Shown here piece after piece: positions 23,636-29,675 of a stretch of DNA of 29,675 bases. The position numbers were made by a program, and so were the translations under genes. The notes under the pieces are model-generated. The model was not told the DNA's origin and did not search any database. It saw only the letters and a program-made list of their open reading frames with translations. The DNA is from Nitrospirota bacterium (GTDB lineage Bacteria > Nitrospirota > CAKKRA01 > 9FT-COMBO-42-15). The stretch spans positions 1 through 29,675 of the forward strand of contig JACRON010000146.1 in assembly GCA_016214425.1 (NCBI GenBank). Direction: 5' to 3'. Within the stretch, counting starts at the first letter, position 1. The number at the start of each line of letters is the position of its first letter.

Positions 23636-23962
23636 ATGAAGATGGTCTGGGCGATCATAAGGCCTGAGAGGCTTAAGGAGGTTACTGACACCCTGAAAGA
23701 CGCTGGTTTCCCATCACTGACAGAGTTCAGTGTGAGGGGCCGCGGAAAGCAGAAGGGGATTGTAATCGGCGGCATGAAGTATGAAAAGCTGCCAAAAGAG
23801 CTCCTTACACTGGTATGCAGGGATGAGGATGTAGAGAAGATACTTGATATTATTGTGAAGACAGGCAGGACAGGGAATATCGGCGATGGGAAGGTCTTTG
23901 TATTAAATGTTGAGGATGCAATAACCATCAGGACAGGCCAGCGGGGCATTGAGGCATTGTAA
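23636..23962 (+). CDS. PII-family nitrogen signalling protein with a short T-loop
   Basis: A 108-residue PII (GlnB/GlnK/NifI superfamily) protein. MKMVWAIIRPERLKEVTDTLKDAGF is the first beta-alpha unit (given as start and end of one run), VRGRGKQKG precedes the T-loop, and TGRTGNIGDGKVFVLNVEDAITIRTG contains the C-terminal PII signature. Between QKG and LPK there are only ten residues (IVIGGMKYEK), against about fourteen in E. coli GlnB, and the Tyr that is uridylylated there (in HTELY) is missing. It may therefore sense 2-oxoglutarate and ATP/ADP without that modification. The ATG at 23636 follows GAGGAGG. Its place between urtE and ureA suggests control of urea transport or urease. Confidence 0.88.
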   Translation: MKMVWAIIRPERLKEVTDTLKDAGFPSLTEFSVRGRGKQKGIVIGGMKYEKLPKELLTLVCRDEDVEKILDIIVKTGRTGNIGDGKVFVLNVEDAITIRTGQRGIEAL

Positions 23963-23977
23963 TAAGGAGGTGTTTTT

Positions 23978-24280
23978 ATGCTGCTTTCACAGAAGGAGCG
24001 GGACAAGCTCCTTATTTATGTTGCTGCCTCACTTGCAAGGGAGAGGAAGGCAAAGGGTCTCAAACTAAATTATCCAGAGGCAGTGGCTATCATCACAGCA
24101 GATGTGCTTGAGGCTATAAGGGAAGGAAAGGGTGTGGCAGAGCTTATGCAGTATGGCGCCACAATCCTGAAAAGGGATGACCTGATGGATGGCGTACCAG
24201 AGATGATAAAGGAGATTCAGGTGGAAGGGACATTCCCTGACGGCACAAAGCTCGTGACCATACATAATCCTGTGAGATAG
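23978..24280 (+). CDS. ureA: Urease gamma subunit
   Basis: A 100-residue subunit starting MLLSQKERDKLLIYVAASLARERKAKGLKLNYPEA (quoted in part as family hallmark) with GATILKRDDLMDGVPEMI and a VEGTFPDGTKLVTIHNPV ending. It is structural, part of the UreABC trimer that hydrolyses urea to ammonia and carbamate in the cytoplasm. AAGGAGG precedes the ATG at good spacing. It lies 15 bases after the PII gene and 12 before ureB. Length is normal for separate bacterial gamma subunits. Confidence 0.96.
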   Translation: MLLSQKERDKLLIYVAASLARERKAKGLKLNYPEAVAIITADVLEAIREGKGVAELMQYGATILKRDDLMDGVPEMIKEIQVEGTFPDGTKLVTIHNPVR

Positions 24281-24292
24281 AGGAGGATTCAG

Positions 24293-24661
24293 ATGATACC
24301 AGGCGAATATATCTTAGCTGATGAGCCGATAGAGGCGAATAAAAATAGAAAGACCATCTCTCTTATTGTTAAGAATACAGGCGACAGGCCTGTGCAGGTT
24401 GGCTCTCATTTTCATTTTTTTGAGGCCAACAGGGAGCTATTCTTTGAAAGGGAGAAGGCCTTTGGCATGAGGCTTAATATCCCTGCCGGGACTGCTGTGA
24501 GATTTGAGCCGGGTCAGGACAAGATGGTGGAGCTTGTTGGACTTGGCGGCAAGAGGAAGGTATTTGGCTTAAATGGCCTTACAAATGGGAAGATTGATGA
24601 TGCAAAGACCAAGAATGCAGCATTAAAAAGGGCAAGACAAAAGGGATTTGGAGGTATCTGA
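24293..24661 (+). CDS. ureB: Urease beta subunit
   Basis: A 122-residue subunit. MIPGEYILADEPIEANKNRK opens the protein, and VGSHFHFFEANRELFFEREKAFGMRLNIPAGTAVRFEPGQ is the conserved core (only part quoted per motif). It is a structural subunit that covers the active-site entrance of UreC. GAGGA precedes the ATG. Its stop overlaps a frame upstream of ureC by a few bases, with the real ureC ATG one base later. Confidence 0.96.
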   Translation: MIPGEYILADEPIEANKNRKTISLIVKNTGDRPVQVGSHFHFFEANRELFFEREKAFGMRLNIPAGTAVRFEPGQDKMVELVGLGGKRKVFGLNGLTNGKIDDAKTKNAALKRARQKGFGGI

Positions 24662-24662
24662 T

Positions 24663-26381
24663 ATGGGCTTGAGGATGGACAGAAGGCAATATGCAGATAT
24701 GTTTGGCCCAACAAAGGGCGATAAGATCAGGCTTGCAGATACAGAGGTCATCATAGAGATAGAAAAGGATTATACAACTTATGGCGATGAGGTGAAGTTT
24801 GGCGGCGGAAAGGTGATACGAGATGGCATGGGACAGTCGCCAGAGGCCACAAGGAAAAAGGGCGCGCCTGATGTTGTAATCACAAATGCTGTAATCCTTG
24901 ACTACTGGGGCATTGTGAAGGCTGATATTGGCATAAGGGACGGAAAGATATGCGGCATTGGAAAGGCAGGCAACCCTGACCTGATGGATGGCATTCACCC
25001 TGAGCTGATTATAGGCGCATCAACAGAGGTGATAGCAGGCGAGGGCCTGATTGCCACTGCAGGCGGGATTGATTCTCATATACATTTCATCTGCCCCCAG
25101 CAGATAGAAGAGGCGATTGCATCAGGCATAACAACCATGATAGGCGGCGGCACTGGCCCTGCAACAGGGACAAATGCAACCACATGCACCCCGGGCGCAT
25201 GGAATATCCATCGGATGCTGGAGTCAGCAGAGGGATTCCCCATAAACCTCGGTTTCCTTGGAAAGGGAAATTCATCAAGACCCGACAGCCTGAAAGAGCA
25301 GATTGAGGCAGGCGCAATGGGCCTTAAACTCCATGAGGACTGGGGCACAACGCCAGCGGCAATTGACACATGCCTCTCTGTTGCTGATAAATACGATGTC
25401 CAAGTAGCAATACACACAGACACGCTTAATGAGGCTGGCTTTGTGGAGGACACAATCGCTGCATTCAAGGGTAGGACAATTCATACATACCATACAGAAG
25501 GCGCTGGCGGAGGCCATGCGCCTGATATTATAAAGATATGCGGTGAGATTAATGTGCTTCCATCATCCACAAACCCAACCATGCCCTTTACCATAAACAC
25601 AATGGATGAGCATCTGGATATGCTGATGGTGTGCCACCACCTAAACCCGCGCATACCTGAGGATGTTGCATTTGCTGATTCAAGGATAAGGGCAGAGACC
25701 ATTGCAGCAGAGGATATACTCCATGATATGGGCGCATTTAGCATAATGTCATCTGACTCACAGGCAATGGGCCGTGTTGGAGAGGTAATCATCAGGACAT
25801 GGCAGACAGCGCACAAGATGAAACAGCAGAGGGGAAGACTAAAAGAGGAAAAGGGAGATAATGACAATTTCAGGGCAAAGAGGTATGCGGCAAAATATAC
25901 CATCAATCCTGCCATAACACACGGTATCTCAGATTATGTGGGTTCAGTGGAAAAGGGAAAGATGGCGGATATTGTGCTCTGGGAGCCTGCATTCTTTGGC
26001 GTGAAGCCAAAGATGATTATAAAGGGCGGCTTTATTGCCTATGCCCAGATGGGTGATGCCAATGCATCCATCCCAACGCCTCAGCCATATATAATGAGGC
26101 CTATGTTCGGTGCCTTTGGACGCGCAGTCCTTTCCACATCATTGACATTTATCTCAAAGTCAGCCTATGAAAAAGGTATACACAAAAAACTCGGCCTGCA
26201 AAAAAAGATTGCCTTTGTAAAGAGGTGCAGAAGCATCAGCAAGAAGGACATGATACACAATAATTACCTCCCAAAGATGGAGGTAGACCCTGAGACTTAT
26301 ATTGTGAGGGCTGATGGAGAGGTGTTAAAATGCGAGCCAGCAAAGATATTGCCTATGGCGCAGAGGTATTTTTTGTTTTGA
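24663..26381 (+). CDS. ureC: Urease alpha subunit (catalytic)
   Basis: A 572-residue catalytic subunit with its di-nickel site complete: His139 and His141 (GGIDSHIHFICPQQ), the carbamylated Lys222 (GLKLHEDWG), His251 (VAIHTD), His277 (TYHTEGAGGGHAPDI), the flap Cys324 and catalytic His326 (VCHHLNPRIPEDV), and Asp365 (SSDSQAMGRVGE). The spacing matches the Klebsiella enzyme with an offset of five residues. The ATG at 24663 follows GGAGG (24649-24653); a TTG at 24648 in the same frame would put five extra residues before it and lacks a ribosome site. The enzyme should be active once loaded with nickel by UreDEFG. Confidence 0.97.
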   Translation: MGLRMDRRQYADMFGPTKGDKIRLADTEVIIEIEKDYTTYGDEVKFGGGKVIRDGMGQSPEATRKKGAPDVVITNAVILDYWGIVKADIGIRDGKICGIGKAGNPDLMDGIHPELIIGASTEVIAGEGLIATAGGIDSHIHFICPQQIEEAIASGITTMIGGGTGPATGTNATTCTPGAWNIHRMLESAEGFPINLGFLGKGNSSRPDSLKEQIEAGAMGLKLHEDWGTTPAAIDTCLSVADKYDVQVAIHTDTLNEAGFVEDTIAAFKGRTIHTYHTEGAGGGHAPDIIKICGEINVLPSSTNPTMPFTINTMDEHLDMLMVCHHLNPRIPEDVAFADSRIRAETIAAEDILHDMGAFSIMSSDSQAMGRVGEVIIRTWQTAHKMKQQRGRLKEEKGDNDNFRAKRYAAKYTINPAITHGISDYVGSVEKGKMADIVLWEPAFFGVKPKMIIKGGFIAYAQMGDANASIPTPQPYIMRPMFGAFGRAVLSTSLTFISKSAYEKGIHKKLGLQKKIAFVKRCRSISKKDMIHNNYLPKMEVDPETYIVRADGEVLKCEPAKILPMAQRYFLF

Positions 26382-26410
26382 TACAAACGCATTAAGCCAT
26401 ATTACCTTTA

Positions 26411-26513
26411 ATGTCATTCCCGCAGCGTTTTTGAGCGGGAATCTATATTATGCATGACCGGATTCCTGCTCCCTGCTTAATGCATGCAGGGACAAGCTTC
26501 TCAGGAATGACAT
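26411..26513. repeat. MITE-like palindromic element between ureC and ureE
   Basis: A 103-bp element with perfect 10-bp terminal inverted repeats, ATGTCATTCC (26411-26420) and GGAATGACAT (26504-26513). Inside are further stems: CCCGC/GCGGG near 26419-26439 and CCCTGC/GCAGGG near 26471-26491. The TGTCATTCCCGC...GGAATGACA pattern is a dispersed repeat in many genomes. It lies within the urease operon, and the frame from 26450 to ureE reads through it, giving a false N-terminal extension. Confidence 0.8.
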
Positions 26514-26533
26514 ACTTATTGAACTTAAAACTT

Positions 26534-26971
26534 ATGCTGATAGTAAAAGAAAAGATAATCGTTACTGCTAATCTCAACAGCCTTGAGAGGGATACTGTTT
26601 TCCTCAACTGGGAGGATAGGAGAAAGTCAAGGCAGAAAATAAAGACAGAGAAAGGCGTTGAGATTGCGATTGCCCTTCCCACAGGGACAATTCTAAATGA
26701 TGGCGATATTCTCTATAGGGATGATAAATGCTGCATTGCTGTTGAGGCTGAGAAAGAGGATGTGATTAGCATCCAATTAGACGATATAACAGGCTCTGCA
26801 ATGATAGCCTATGAGCTGGGCAACAGGCATGCCCCTGTATCTTTCTCTAATCGCAGGTTAATGACGCCTTATAATCATCTTATTGAAGGGCTGCTTAAAA
26901 GATTGGGCATAAGATACGAATGTAAGAAGGACATCTTTGAACCCTTCAGGACCACAACCTCCCATGGATAA
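26534..26971 (+). CDS. ureE: Urease nickel metallochaperone UreE
   Basis: A 145-residue chaperone that hands nickel to the urease maturation complex. The N-terminal beta domain (VFLNWEDRRKSRQKI) is followed by IAIALPTGTILNDGDIL, typical of UreE, and the C-terminal metal-binding half has the interface motif ELGNRHAPV with His99, equivalent to the essential His of other UreE proteins. No His-rich tail is present, so it stores little nickel. The start at ATG 26534 excludes residues encoded by the repeat before it, although no clear ribosome site is seen. The end overlaps ureF by eight bases. Confidence 0.9.
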   Translation: MLIVKEKIIVTANLNSLERDTVFLNWEDRRKSRQKIKTEKGVEIAIALPTGTILNDGDILYRDDKCCIAVEAEKEDVISIQLDDITGSAMIAYELGNRHAPVSFSNRRLMTPYNHLIEGLLKRLGIRYECKKDIFEPFRTTTSHG

Positions 26972-27656
26972 GCATATTCAGATATTAAACACTTTACAGA
27001 TAACCGATTCCCTCTTTCCCTCAGGCGCCTTTGCGCACTCCTTTGGCCTTGAGACCTATGTAAGTGAGGGTTTAATAAAAAATAGAGATGGCCTGATAAG
27101 ATTTTTAACCTCATATCTTACTGGGATGATAGGCAGGTGCGATGCTGTGTTTGCAAGGCTCTCCTATGAGTCAGCAAAGAACCAGGATATTGCGAACATA
27201 GCGCGTCTTGATAAGCTTATCCATTCAATGAAATTAACAAGGGAGATGAGGGAGGGGAGCATACATATTGGCAGGCAGATTATCTGTGTGATTGGAGAGA
27301 TGTATAAATCTGACCTCCTGAATATGCTGTTGAACATGATTAAAGAAAAGAGTATGTATGGCCATCACCCTGTTGTATCCGGGGCAGTATCATCTGTGTT
27401 GGGAATGGATATAGAAGATGCGCTCCTTGCCTATCTGTATTCTAATGTCTCAGGGCTTGTGGCCGCAGGTATCAGACTGATCCCGCTCGGCCATACAGAC
27501 GGCCAAAGGGTTATAAATGAAATAAAGCCTTTGTTAGTGAGGATTGCAAAAGAGGCGGAATCATTAAAAGAGGATGATATATCCTCCTTTGCGCCTTCTA
27601 TTGAGATAATGTCCATGAGGCATGAGTATTTGTATACAAGATTATTTAAGTCATAG
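26964..27656 (+). CDS. ureF: Urease accessory protein UreF
   Basis: A 230-residue, all-helical accessory protein. The opening QITDSLFPSGAFAHSFGLETYVSEG is the UreF signature, HHPVVSGAVSSVLGMD and ALLAYLYSNVSGLVAAGIRLIPLGHTDGQRV (partly quoted) are also conserved, and the end MRHEYLYTRLFKS matches the family. UreF bridges UreD and UreG in the complex that activates urease. The ATG at 26964 lies within the end of ureE; the frame is open to a TTG at 26937, but residues before the ATG do not fit the family. Confidence 0.93.
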   Translation: MDKHIQILNTLQITDSLFPSGAFAHSFGLETYVSEGLIKNRDGLIRFLTSYLTGMIGRCDAVFARLSYESAKNQDIANIARLDKLIHSMKLTREMREGSIHIGRQIICVIGEMYKSDLLNMLLNMIKEKSMYGHHPVVSGAVSSVLGMDIEDALLAYLYSNVSGLVAAGIRLIPLGHTDGQRVINEIKPLLVRIAKEAESLKEDDISSFAPSIEIMSMRHEYLYTRLFKS

Positions 27657-27667
27657 GAGGAGTAAGA

Positions 27668-28276
27668 ATGTCAAGGCCTGTAAGGATCGGGGTTGGTGGG
27701 CCTGTAGGCTCTGGAAAGACAGCGCTGATAGAGCAGCTCTGCAAGAGGATGGCCTCTTCCTTCTTTATTGCAGTGGTTACAAATGATATTTATACAAAGG
27801 AGGATGCAGAGTTTCTGATAAGGGCAGGGGCATTGCCGGCAGAGAGGATTATTGGCGTTGAGACAGGCGGCTGTCCCCATACAGCAATAAGAGAAGACGC
27901 CTCAATAAATCAGGAGGCAGCCAACAGCCTCATTGAAAGATTCCCTGATCTTGATATTATCTTTGTTGAAAGCGGAGGCGACAATCTTGCAGCGAGCTTC
28001 AGCCCTGAGCTTGTTGACAACTGGATATATGTGATTGATGTCTCAGGCGGGGATAAGATACCGAGGAAGGGCGGCCCTGGCATTATGCGATCTGACCTGC
28101 TTGTAATAAATAAGACAGACCTTGCTCCCTATGTTGGCGCGAGCCTTGATGTGATGGATAGGGACGCAAGAAAAATGAGGGGCGAGAGGCCGTTTATATT
28201 CACAAACATAAAGGATGGCAATGGCATTGATGCAGTTATCAACTGGATTAAAAAAGATGTCCTATTCATTGAATGA
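27668..28276 (+). CDS. ureG: Urease accessory GTPase UreG
   Basis: A 202-residue SIMIBI-class GTPase. GVGGPVGSGKTALIEQL is the P-loop, VETGGCPHTAIREDASIN contains the nickel-binding Cys69-Pro-His71, FVESGGDNLAASFSPEL is the conserved Glu/Ser block, and LVINKTDLAPYVGASL gives guanine specificity. GTP hydrolysis drives nickel transfer to UreC. AGGAGGAG precedes the ATG. Its end overlaps the chosen ureD start by 20 bases. Confidence 0.96.
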   Translation: MSRPVRIGVGGPVGSGKTALIEQLCKRMASSFFIAVVTNDIYTKEDAEFLIRAGALPAERIIGVETGGCPHTAIREDASINQEAANSLIERFPDLDIIFVESGGDNLAASFSPELVDNWIYVIDVSGGDKIPRKGGPGIMRSDLLVINKTDLAPYVGASLDVMDRDARKMRGERPFIFTNIKDGNGIDAVINWIKKDVLFIE

Positions 28277-29126
28277 TAATGAGCTGCAGGGGATTGGAAA
28301 GCATGGCAGGCTCAGGCTATGCTTCACAAGGCAGGATGGCAAAACTATCCTCAACGACTCATTTTCAACAATTCCCATGTGCGCGTTTCAGCCCTTTTAT
28401 TTAGATGAGACAGGCTGCGCCTATTCATACATTGTCAACCCCACATCAGGCCTTGTTGGCGGTGACAAGATTGAGATAGGGATAACCATTGACAACAATG
28501 CCCATGCCTTTATAACTACACCCTCTGCAACAAAGGTATATAAAAGCTCTAAGGATTTTTCACATCAGGATACTGAAATCTTTGTAAAGAAGAATGGCAT
28601 CCTTGAATATCTTCCAGGATATGTCATTCCATTTGCAGGTTCCCTATACTCACAAAAGATGAAGGTGTATATGGAGGAGTCTTCCACTGCCTTTATACTT
28701 GACTCCTTTACAACTGGCAGGAATGCGAGAGGCGAGCATCTCTCCTTTAAGGAATACAGAAGCAGGACAGAGATAATATACTGTGATGAGCCTGTTGTTA
28801 CAGAGAGGATCCTCCTTAGGCCGGATATAGAGGATTACGATGACCTTGGTTTTTTTGAGTCATTCACAGCAGTGGCAGTGTTATATTTAATCTTTGATAA
28901 TTTATCCCTGCAATGCCCTCTTATTGCTGATATAAAAGGTCTGCTTGATAAGGCGGATGATATAATCGGAGGCGTCTCTGCGCTGCCGTCAAATGGCATT
29001 CTTGTGCGATTTCTCAGCAAAGGCGTCATTCCGTTAACAAGGATTGTATATTCAATCTTCCCTATTTTCAGAAAGAGGGTATTATGCCTTGATACCACTT
29101 CCTCTTTAAACAGGTTTTTCCTGTAA
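28257..29126 (+). CDS. ureD: Urease accessory protein UreD (UreH)
   Basis: A 289-residue UreD-family protein. Family marks include NPTSGLVGGDKIEIGITI, ITTPSATKVYKS, and LEYLPGYVIPFAGSLYSQ. UreD binds the UreABC apoenzyme and guides nickel from UreG. The start is placed at ATG 28257, inside the end of ureG; upstream in-frame ATGs at 28215 and 28221 would add residues that match nothing. Here ureD comes last rather than first in the accessory block. It is the last gene of the operon, and I see no clear terminator after it. Confidence 0.88.
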   Translation: MSYSLNDNELQGIGKHGRLRLCFTRQDGKTILNDSFSTIPMCAFQPFYLDETGCAYSYIVNPTSGLVGGDKIEIGITIDNNAHAFITTPSATKVYKSSKDFSHQDTEIFVKKNGILEYLPGYVIPFAGSLYSQKMKVYMEESSTAFILDSFTTGRNARGEHLSFKEYRSRTEIIYCDEPVVTERILLRPDIEDYDDLGFFESFTAVAVLYLIFDNLSLQCPLIADIKGLLDKADDIIGGVSALPSNGILVRFLSKGVIPLTRIVYSIFPIFRKRVLCLDTTSSLNRFFL

Positions 29127-29153
29127 ATCCAAAAAAATGTCTTAGATTAAAAC

Positions 29154-29187
29154 CTACTTTTTTGTAGAATTTTATACGAAAATGTAG
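29154..29187. promoter_or_regulatory. Second pair of TAC-N6-GTA inverted-repeat sites
   Basis: Site 3 is CTAC-TTTTTT-GTAG (29154-29167), a perfect inverted repeat, and site 4 is ATAC-GAAAAT-GTAG (29174-29187). Centres are 20 bp apart and about 160 and 140 bp before the predicted start of the cytochrome gene. Core spacing and A/T-rich centre match the pair before urtA, so the same activator may bind both. Confidence 0.6.
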
Positions 29188-29294
29188 CTCATTCATAATT
29201 GTCTTCTCACCGTAATTTCATATCCAAACAGCAGCTTATCTTAAAAACATTGTAAAATTAATTAGTTAACTGTTATCTCAGTGTTTGATATGTC

Positions 29295-29310
29295 TGGCAC
29301 GGATATTGCT
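29295..29310 (+). promoter_or_regulatory. Consensus sigma-54 promoter of the cytochrome gene
   Basis: TGGCACG (29295-29301), four bases, then TTGCT (29306-29310) is a perfect match to the TGGCACG-N4-TTGCW consensus. The predicted start is about 29321, only three bases before the ATG at 29324. Confidence 0.82.
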
Positions 29311-29323
29311 TTTACATAATTGC

Positions 29324-29675
29324 ATGAAAAAAATTACAATCAGCCCACGCGGATTAATACAGAAAAGACCCTTTGGAAGATTTTCAAAGATAATACTCAT
29401 ATTCGGTTTTGCCGCAGTCTTGTTCCTGCCGCTGCTGCCATTAACCTTTAAAGGTTCGCTGTTGTTAAATGATAAACCTGAATTTTGTGTTTCATGCCAT
29501 ACAATGAGAAAGGAATATAATAACTGGTCTCATTCTGCGCACAGGAACTGGGCAGCATGCAGCGACTGCCATGTTCCCCAGCAGACAATTGTTACAAAAC
29601 TGGCAGGGAAATTGAGGGATAGTCTGAATCACGGATACGCATACGCTTTTAAGAAGGTCCCTGACCACATCAGGA
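29324..29675 (+). CDS. NrfH/NapC-type multihaem cytochrome c, N-terminal part (3' end outside window)
   Basis: The 117 visible residues show a basic N-terminus, one membrane anchor (about residues 22-42) and then two c-type haem sites: Cys55-Val-Ser-Cys-His-Thr-Met, the CxxCHxM arrangement typical of the first haem of NrfH/NapC/TorC proteins, and Cys79-Ser-Asp-Cys-His. Later residues (LRDSLNHGYAYAFKKVPDHIR) also fit the family. These proteins sit in the inner membrane, oxidise menaquinol, and pass electrons to a periplasmic reductase such as the nitrite reductase NrfA. The partner gene is presumably just beyond the window. The gene has a consensus sigma-54 promoter. The ATG at 29324 is the only good start before the anchor. 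Confidence 0.85.
   Translation, partial: MKKITISPRGLIQKRPFGRFSKIILIFGFAAVLFLPLLPLTFKGSLLLNDKPEFCVSCHTMRKEYNNWSHSAHRNWAACSDCHVPQQTIVTKLAGKLRDSLNHGYAYAFKKVPDHIR

Noticed and set aside
24648..24662. TTG at 24648 as the ureC start
   Set aside because: It would put the ribosome site GGAGG inside the coding sequence and add residues not found in urease alpha subunits.
26450..26533. N-terminal extension of ureE from ATG 26450
   Set aside because: The added residues are encoded mostly by the palindromic repeat and do not match UreE; the ATG at 26534 gives the normal N-terminus.
29110..29124. ACAGG-TTTTT-CCTGT hairpin at the end of ureD as a terminator
   Set aside because: The stem is only five base pairs, it lies within the coding sequence, and there is no T-run after it.
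1..29675. CRISPR arrays, tRNA and rRNA genes
   Set aside because: I saw no regularly spaced repeats, tRNA-like CCA/T-arm signatures or rRNA sequence while reading the window. A dedicated covariance-model scan was not possible.

Overview
The window looks like a chromosomal segment of an anaerobic or microaerophilic Gram-negative bacterium. The gene content and order resemble Nitrospirota or deltaproteobacterial relatives: hpf/rapZ, ubiX, a pilMNOPQ block followed by aroC-aroK-aroB, a sigma-54 activator, a urea ABC transporter with urease, and a NrfH/NapC-type cytochrome. The phylum is inferred from gene style only. Almost all genes lie on the + strand.

Layout. (1) Positions 1-326 hold the 3' part of a long ribosome hibernation factor gene (hpf). 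(2) Positions about 340-5420 are an accessory island: a REP-associated (Y1) transposase broken by a 53-bp tandem duplication and cut at its 3' end; an orphan Rhs core tip with a Gly/Cys-rich tail; a small membrane protein; a second, longer headless Rhs fragment with a different tip; a TPR/membrane protein; and a frameshifted, truncated IS481-like transposase on the minus strand. The island separates hpf from rapZ, which are usually near neighbours. (3) Positions 5431-8165 are a housekeeping block (rapZ, ubiX, a lipoprotein, a helical-repeat protein) behind a strong sigma-70-type promoter. (4) Positions 8263-13947 carry a MerR-like regulator and pilMNOPQ, the inner-membrane platform and outer-membrane secretin of type IV pili, ending in a terminator. 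(5) Positions 13893-16824 carry aroC-aroK-aroB of the shikimate pathway. (6) Positions 16874-18433 encode a GAF/AAA+/Fis sigma-54 activator. (7) Positions 18485-29126 form one long nitrogen operon: urtABCDE (urea import), a PII signalling protein, and ureABC-EFGD (urease and its nickel chaperones). (8) Positions 29154-29675 contain a regulatory region and the 5' part of a multihaem NrfH/NapC-type quinol dehydrogenase.

The most interesting point is regulatory. Both urtA and the cytochrome gene are preceded by a sigma-54 (-24/-12) element and by a pair of inverted-repeat sites of the form TAC-N6-GTA at comparable distances, with the activator gene next door. This suggests a small regulon that couples urea import and hydrolysis to a quinol-linked multihaem (possibly nitrite-to-ammonia) electron-transfer module. 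The window also contains several palindromic repeat elements, two of which lie inside open reading frames (hpf, and the extended aroK frame).
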